A stretch of DNA of 64,000 bases from Roseiflexus castenholzii DSM 13941 (lineage in GTDB: Bacteria > Chloroflexota > Chloroflexia > Chloroflexales > Roseiflexaceae), in NCBI RefSeq assembly GCF_000017805.1, contig NC_009767.1:5500001-5564000 (forward strand), written 5' to 3'. Below are positions 60,382 to 64,000 of this stretch, piece after piece; position 1 is the stretch's first letter, and the number at the start of each line of letters is the position of its first letter. The notes under the pieces were generated by a model that ran no database searches, was not told the origin of the DNA, and saw only the letters and a program-made list of their open reading frames with translations. The position numbers were made by a program, and so were the translations under genes.

Positions 60382-60591
60382 GAGAGGGGCGAGGCGCGAG
60401 GCAAGAGGGCCCGACAAGGGCGTAGCGCGAGATTTATCTCGCATTTGTGGAGAGGTGAGGGGCGCGAGGGGACGAGGCGCGAGGCAAGAGGGCCCGACAA
60501 GGGCGTAGCGCGAGATTTATCTCGCATTTGTGGAGAGGTGAGGGGCGCGAGGGAGCGAGGGGCAAGGCGAGAGGGGACGAGGCGAGGGGTG

Positions 60592-60718
60592 ATACCAATG
60601 ACGATTGACGATGTCGCATGCGTGTCATTCCGAGCGCAGCGAGGAATCTGAGCGGGTCGCGCACGACCCCTCGCGCTGCTCAGGGTGACCATGCCGGATG
60701 GTCACAGGGAATTGGTAT
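60592..60718. repeat. TIR-bounded dispersed element, copy F (127 bp)
   Basis: Nearly identical to copies E and G (one visible change, GATGTCGC for GATGCCGC). It sits at the same place in the repeat unit, so it was copied with the array. Confidence 0.85.
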
Positions 60719-60943
60719 GAGAGGGGCGAGGCGCGAGGCAAGAGGGCCCGACAAGGGCGTAGCGCGAGATTTATCTCGCATTTGTGGAGAGGTGAGGGGC
60801 GCGAGGGGACGAGGCGCGAGGCAAGAGGGCCCGACAAGGGCGTAGCGCGAGATTTATCTCGCATTTGTGGAGAGGTGAGGGGCGCGAGGGGGCGAGGCGC
60901 GAGGGAGCGAGGGGCAAGGCGAGAGGGGACGAGGCGAGGGGTG

Positions 60944-61070
60944 ATACCAATGACGATTGACGATGCCGCATGCGTGTCATTCCGAGCGCAGCGAGGAATC
61001 TGAGCGGGTCGCGCACGACCCCTCGCGCTGCTCAGGGTGACCATGCCGGATGGTCACAGGGAATTGGTAT
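60944..61070. repeat. TIR-bounded dispersed element, copy G (127 bp)
   Basis: Identical ends and hairpin to copy E; last unit of the right array, about 110 bases before the PHP gene start. Confidence 0.85.
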
Positions 61071-61178
61071 GAGAGGGGCGAGGCGCGAGGGACGAGGCGA
61101 GAGGAGCAACTCCCATCGCACAGTGTACAATACTCCTGCTACGGCAACAAGAGAGGTGAAGGGAGAGGACAGGGAAAC

Positions 61179-62081
61179 ATGGATCAACTTCCATTCCGCA
61201 AGCCGGGGCGCTTCTACCGTGGTAATCTGCACACCCATTCCACCGTCTCCGACGGTGAATTGTCGCCGGAGGACGTTGTCGCCGCCTATCGCGTGCAGGG
61301 GTACGATTTTCTGGCGCTGACCGACCATTTTCTGCCGCAGTACCATTTTCAGATCACCGATACCCGCCCGTTTCGCAGCGCGCACTTCACCACGCTCCTC
61401 GGCGCAGAATTGCACGCCCCACAGACATCTGCCGGTCGGTTGTGGCACATTGTTGCGGTTGGACTGCCACTCGACTTTGAACCGACCGCGCCGGACGAGA
61501 CCGGACCGACGCTCGCAGCCCGCGCTGCCGCCGCCGGCGCCTTCGTCGGCATTGCGCATCCCGCCTGGTATACGTTGACCCTCGACGATGGGTTGTCCCT
61601 CGACGCCGCGCACGCCGTCGAGGTGTTCAATGCAACCGCCGCCTGGGATAATGATCGCGGCGATAGCTGGCATTTCAGCGATATGCTGCTGGCAAACGGG
61701 AAGCGGTTGCTGGCATATGCCGCCGATGATGCGCATTTCTCCATTCGTCCCGATACATTCGTGGCATGGGTGCAGGTGCGCGCGGGGGAACTATCCCCCG
61801 AAGCGCTTCTGGATGCGCTGAAGAGTGGTGCGTTCTATTCCTCCCAGGGACCGCAGATCGACGATGTGGATATCGATGATCGACGGGTTGCGGTGCGCTG
61901 TTCCCCGGCGCGCGCCGTGTTCGTCTCTGGTCCTGACGAGCGCTCACAGCGTCAGTTGGGGCAGGCGATCACAGTGTGTGAACTGCCCATCCCATGGATC
62001 CACGAGGTTCCATACATCCGGGTGACGGTGGTGGATGATGCCGGACGAAAGGCATGGACTAATCCCATCTGGCTGGGCTGA
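61179..62081 (+). CDS. PHP-domain metal-dependent hydrolase
   Basis: A 300-residue protein whose first 200 residues match the PHP fold: YRGNLHTHSTVSDGELSPEDVV (metal ligands HxH and Asp), YDFLALTDHF and GAELHAPQ, then VGIAHPAW and EVFNATAAWDNDRGD. Members include phosphoesterases of DNA polymerases, histidinol phosphatases and RNase AM; the substrate is not identifiable here. The last 90 residues look like a small beta domain. The ATG at 61179 follows AGGACAGGG; the upstream in-frame extension lies inside the repeat array. MiaA starts seven bases after the stop. Confidence 0.87.
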   Translation: MDQLPFRKPGRFYRGNLHTHSTVSDGELSPEDVVAAYRVQGYDFLALTDHFLPQYHFQITDTRPFRSAHFTTLLGAELHAPQTSAGRLWHIVAVGLPLDFEPTAPDETGPTLAARAAAAGAFVGIAHPAWYTLTLDDGLSLDAAHAVEVFNATAAWDNDRGDSWHFSDMLLANGKRLLAYAADDAHFSIRPDTFVAWVQVRAGELSPEALLDALKSGAFYSSQGPQIDDVDIDDRRVAVRCSPARAVFVSGPDERSQRQLGQAITVCELPIPWIHEVPYIRVTVVDDAGRKAWTNPIWLG

Positions 62082-62088
62082 CGCAAGC

Positions 62089-63009
62089 GTGATCCCGCTG
62101 CTCGCCATCGTTGGTCCGACTGCTGTCGGCAAGACGGCGCTGAGTCTGCACCTGGCGCGGTTGTTCGACGGTGAGATTGTCTCTGCCGACTCGCGCCAGG
62201 TCTACCGCTGGATGGACATTGGCACTGCCAAGCCAACACCGGCCGAGCGCGCTACCGTGCCCCATCACCTGATCGATGTCGTCGATCCCGATGAAGATTT
62301 TTCGCTGGCGCTGTATCAGGACATGGCAACCGCAGCAATTGCCGATATTGCAGCACGTGGGAAGTTGCCGCTGCTGGTCGGAGGAACCGGTCAATATCTG
62401 GCGGCGGTGTTGCAGGGATGGCAGTTGCCGCGAGTCGCCCCACGCCCCGACATTCGCGCCGCGCTCGAACGGCAGGCATCGGAACAGGGAGGAGAGGCGC
62501 TCTATGCGCGTCTCAAGGAGGTCGATCCGATTGCGGCTGCTCGTATTCTTCCGGGCAATGTGCGCCGCATTATTCGCGCGCTCGAAGTCTATGAGGCGAC
62601 CGGCATACCGATCTCCGAGCAGCGTTCGGTGCAACCGCCACCCTACCGTATCACGACCATCTGGCTGACTCTGCCGGCGCCGGTGTTGTACGCCCGCATC
62701 GACGCGCGCGTTGAGGCGATGATGGCTGCCGGATTGCTCGACGAAGTGCGCGGATTGTTGGAGCGCGGCTATCACTGGAATCTACCCTCGATGTCGGGGC
62801 TCGGGTACCGCGAATTTCGTCCGTACTTCGAGGGGCGCGCCACGCTCGAAGAGGCAGTGACCCGCCTCAAGTACGACACGCATACCTTCGCGCGTCGCCA
62901 ACCCGCCTGGTTCCGCCGCCTGCCCAACATCGTCACCCTGCCCGCCGATGCGCCCGACCTGCTGCAACGCGCGGAAGCGATTGTGCGGCAAACATTCGAT
63001 TCATCGTAG
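62089..63009 (+). CDS. miaA: tRNA dimethylallyltransferase
   Basis: A 306-residue enzyme that prenylates A37 of tRNAs reading UNN codons. It has the P-loop VGPTAVGKTALSLHLA, the DSRQVYRWMDIGTAKPT segment with the catalytic Asp/Thr region, LVGGTGQYLAAVL, and ILPGNVRRIIRALEVYEATG. The C-terminus YDTHTFARRQPAWFRR is conserved in the family. The GTG at 62089 precedes the start of the P-loop strand; the frame is open to 62035 inside the PHP gene. It is followed by a long hairpin region. Confidence 0.95.
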   Translation: MIPLLAIVGPTAVGKTALSLHLARLFDGEIVSADSRQVYRWMDIGTAKPTPAERATVPHHLIDVVDPDEDFSLALYQDMATAAIADIAARGKLPLLVGGTGQYLAAVLQGWQLPRVAPRPDIRAALERQASEQGGEALYARLKEVDPIAAARILPGNVRRIIRALEVYEATGIPISEQRSVQPPPYRITTIWLTLPAPVLYARIDARVEAMMAAGLLDEVRGLLERGYHWNLPSMSGLGYREFRPYFEGRATLEEAVTRLKYDTHTFARRQPAWFRRLPNIVTLPADAPDLLQRAEAIVRQTFDSS

Positions 63010-63120
63010 CGGCGCTCTTCGGTGGATGACCTTTTGTGATCCACGAAGCGCACGAAGAGGCACGAAGGAAAAGAACATTTCTCTGCCAGCAGCCCCCGAT
63101 AGCGCGCCTCTTTACTGTGC

Positions 63121-63171
63121 GCTTTCGCGCCCTTCGTGGATCGTCTTGAAATCCATGAAGGGCGCGAAAGC
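63121..63171. repeat. Long imperfect hairpin
   Basis: Two 21-base arms (GCTTTCGCGCCCTTCGTGGA-T and its complement, 20 of 21 matching) separated by nine bases. Such sequences around CTTCGTGGATC occur as dispersed repeats in other bacteria, so this may be a repeat copy rather than a terminator. Confidence 0.65.
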
Positions 63172-63243
63172 AAGTGAAGAAAGCCACACAAAACTACGCC
63201 GTAAAGATTGGACTTGCCTGCGTTGTGATACTCATGGTCCGTA

Positions 63244-63265
63244 GACTCATAGGCTGAGACTGTGT
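63244..63265 (+). promoter_or_regulatory. C-box-like operator upstream of the truncated controller gene
   Basis: GACTCATAGGC then GAGACTGTG: two GACT half-sites 14 bases apart, resembling the GACT...AGTC C-boxes bound by controller proteins of R-M systems. It lies 13 bases before the truncated XRE gene. Confidence 0.45.
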
Positions 63266-63277
63266 TATATATTGTTT

Positions 63278-63403
63278 ATGAGTCAGAAAGAAGACATCCT
63301 GAAACGTTTCGGCGCACGAGTACGGGTATTACGTCTGAGCAGAGGGCACTCACAGGAGTCTTTCGCCGAAAAGTGTGGAATGGACCGAACATACATTGCC
63401 TGA
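63278..63403 (+). pseudogene. Truncated XRE-family controller-like regulator of an R-M system
   Basis: A 41-codon frame: MSQKEDILKRFGARVRVLRL continues into SRGHSQESFAEKCGMDRTYIA and then TGA. It matches the first two helices and the start of the recognition helix of XRE-type controller (C) proteins, which continue with roughly GIERG...; the rest is missing. C-box-like sites precede it. A deletion has joined it to unrelated sequence at about 63400. Confidence 0.7.
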
Positions 63404-63497
63404 TCGATATCAGAAGCTAACTAATCAATTCCCTGAAGAAATCGTCATCAAGCAGTTTGGAGAATTCTTTACCGAAAAAGAGGAAGTTCTTCATTAG
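63404..63497 (+). pseudogene. C-terminal fragment of a probable restriction endonuclease gene
   Basis: In another frame (from about 63398) the plus strand reads PDRYQKLTNQFPEEIVIKQF followed by GEFFTEKEEVLH and TAG at 63495. It has protein-like composition, no start of its own, and overlaps the convergent methyltransferase end by about 29 bases. In controller-type R-M systems the endonuclease gene commonly follows the C gene, so this is taken as its last 30 codons. That identity is inferred from position, not from motifs. Confidence 0.4.
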
Positions 63498-63960
63498 TAT
63501 CAGGGAAAGGTTTTGGCTTTCCAGATCTATTTGTTGCAATCTGTAAGCGATGCTTGAGTCCTGACCAGCGCTTACGACCCTTTGGCTTGCGGAACACCAA
63601 AAAATAGGGGTGATTCTTTCTAGCGTGAGCTTGAGTGAGTATTCGGCTCACTCCTGGCTTTCCATTTCGCATCACAACAAACAAATCCTCAGTAACGAAG
63701 CCATAGGTTTGTAATTCGTTGATGATCTCGACGTGTGTTAGACGTTGTTGATTAGCGCAAACCTCATCCTGACATTTGACAATGTAGATGCCGTCTCGCT
63801 TGAGCACACGCCATGCCTCGGAAGCAGCAGTAAAGTAGAGGTCTAGCACTGCCTCGTGATACTTTTTCTCGGAATTGGTCTGATTATTTTTGTAGTAGCT
63901 TTCATAGTTCTGGTGGTTGACGTGGGCAGTGTGGTCCTTCGCGTTCTTTGTGGAGGGCAA
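63469..63960 (-). pseudogene. DNA methyltransferase, N-terminally truncated in this window
   Basis: A 163-codon frame from a TTG. The sequence SEAWRVLKRDGIYIVKCQDEVC, ELQTYGFVTEDLFVVMRNG and QAHARKNHPYFLVFRKPKGRKR matches the C-terminal part of N4/N6 DNA methylases of type II R-M systems. An upstream in-frame TAA (63964-63966) and the absence of the DPPY and FxGxG motifs show the front is missing or frame-shifted; the window ends 40 bases on. The A+T content is higher than in neighbouring genes, which fits acquired DNA. Confidence 0.6.
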
Positions 63961-64000
63961 CCCTTAACGCTCGTCCTCTCGTATCGTCCAGATCGCCCAT

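Larger units (their letters stand above)
60020..61108. repeat. Right composite repeat array, inverted relative to the left one (6 palindrome units)
   Basis: Six copies of the same 16-bp palindrome, read here as GCGAGATTTATCTCGC, start at 60075, 60158, 60427, 60510, 60764 and 60847, in pairs 83 bases apart. Each unit has AAGAGGGCCCGACAAGGGCGTA before and ATTTGTGGAGAGGTGAGGGG after, the reverse complement of the left array's CTCTCCACAAAT. Spacers are GAGGCGC/GAGGGGC-type heptamers. Each pair is followed by one TIR-bounded element, giving a higher-order period of about 340-350 bases. No CDS is supported in it. Confidence 0.9.
63010..63277. other. Hairpin-rich intergenic region after miaA
   Basis: Contains nested inverted repeats: GATCCACGAAG (63038-63048) pairs with CTTCGTGGATC (63132-63142), and a 21-base arm at 63121-63141 pairs, with one mismatch, with 63151-63171. 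The latter can act as a terminator-like stem though it has no T-run. The right end holds the C-box-like sites. Confidence 0.6.

Noticed and set aside
60361..61044. Arg/Gly-rich frames in both strands of the right array
   Set aside because: They arise from heptamer and palindrome repeats, recur identically in each unit and have no independent start signals.

Overview
The window reads as a GC-rich bacterial chromosome segment with dense, mostly short-spaced operons. The gene set suggests Chloroflexota, most like a Roseiflexus-type filamentous phototroph: a biotin carboxylase/BCCP fusion, RqcH, a CtaA-like/CtaB fusion, a Sat-CysC fusion, a Flp pilin, many GT4 glycosyltransferases, and heptanucleotide-rich repeat arrays. 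This assignment is an inference from content, not a database match.

Layout, left to right. (1) 1-2092, minus strand: a ferrous-iron uptake operon with two feoA genes and a feoB split into separate GTPase and membrane genes, behind a promoter with a palindrome in its spacer. (2) 2508-4503, minus: IscS/NifS-type cysteine desulfurase and a CbiO-like ABC ATPase. (3) 5003-6652, plus: tatA and obg. (4) 6725-14864, plus: a surface-glycan cluster (initiating sugar transferase, two sugar-nucleotide SDR enzymes, O-antigen-ligase-like protein, flippase-like LPG_synthase_TM protein, GT4, PAP2-like protein), followed by an FGGY kinase. (5) 16534-30934, mostly minus: TPR protein, holB, fabF-like, uppP, PLD-like protein, GT4, dgkA, ybeY, 7TM-HD phosphohydrolase, yqeY, gmk, a Flp pilin, with rqcH, a degenerate receiver and an AT-hook protein on plus. 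(6) 31320-34282, plus: small ORF, biotin carboxylase/BCCP, DapA family. (7) 34514-37108, plus: a restriction-modification island with a XamI-like endonuclease gene broken by one frameshift and an intact adenine methyltransferase. (8) 37644-39583, minus: GT4 and HAD phosphatase. (9) 39.7-41.06 kb and 60.02-61.11 kb: two related repeat arrays in opposite orientation, flanking about 19 kb. (10) Between them: glcF, a Kef-type antiporter, an OmpR-type regulator with Glu at the phosphorylation site, a CaCA exchanger, a PstS-histidine kinase-receiver operon, a phosphohexomutase, the CtaA-like/CtaB fusion, two alkaline-phosphatase-superfamily enzymes, lgt and sat-cysC. (11) 61179-63009, plus: PHP protein and miaA. 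(12) 63278-64000: remnants of a second, controller-type R-M system running off the edge.

The most unusual signals are the composite repeats (a 16-bp palindrome in 18 copies, heptamer arrays, and seven copies of a 126-150 bp element with ATACCAAT/ATTGGTAT ends), the two R-M loci at different stages of decay, two response regulators lacking the phosphoacceptor Asp, the PstS-coupled two-component operon, and the split feoB with its candidate operator.
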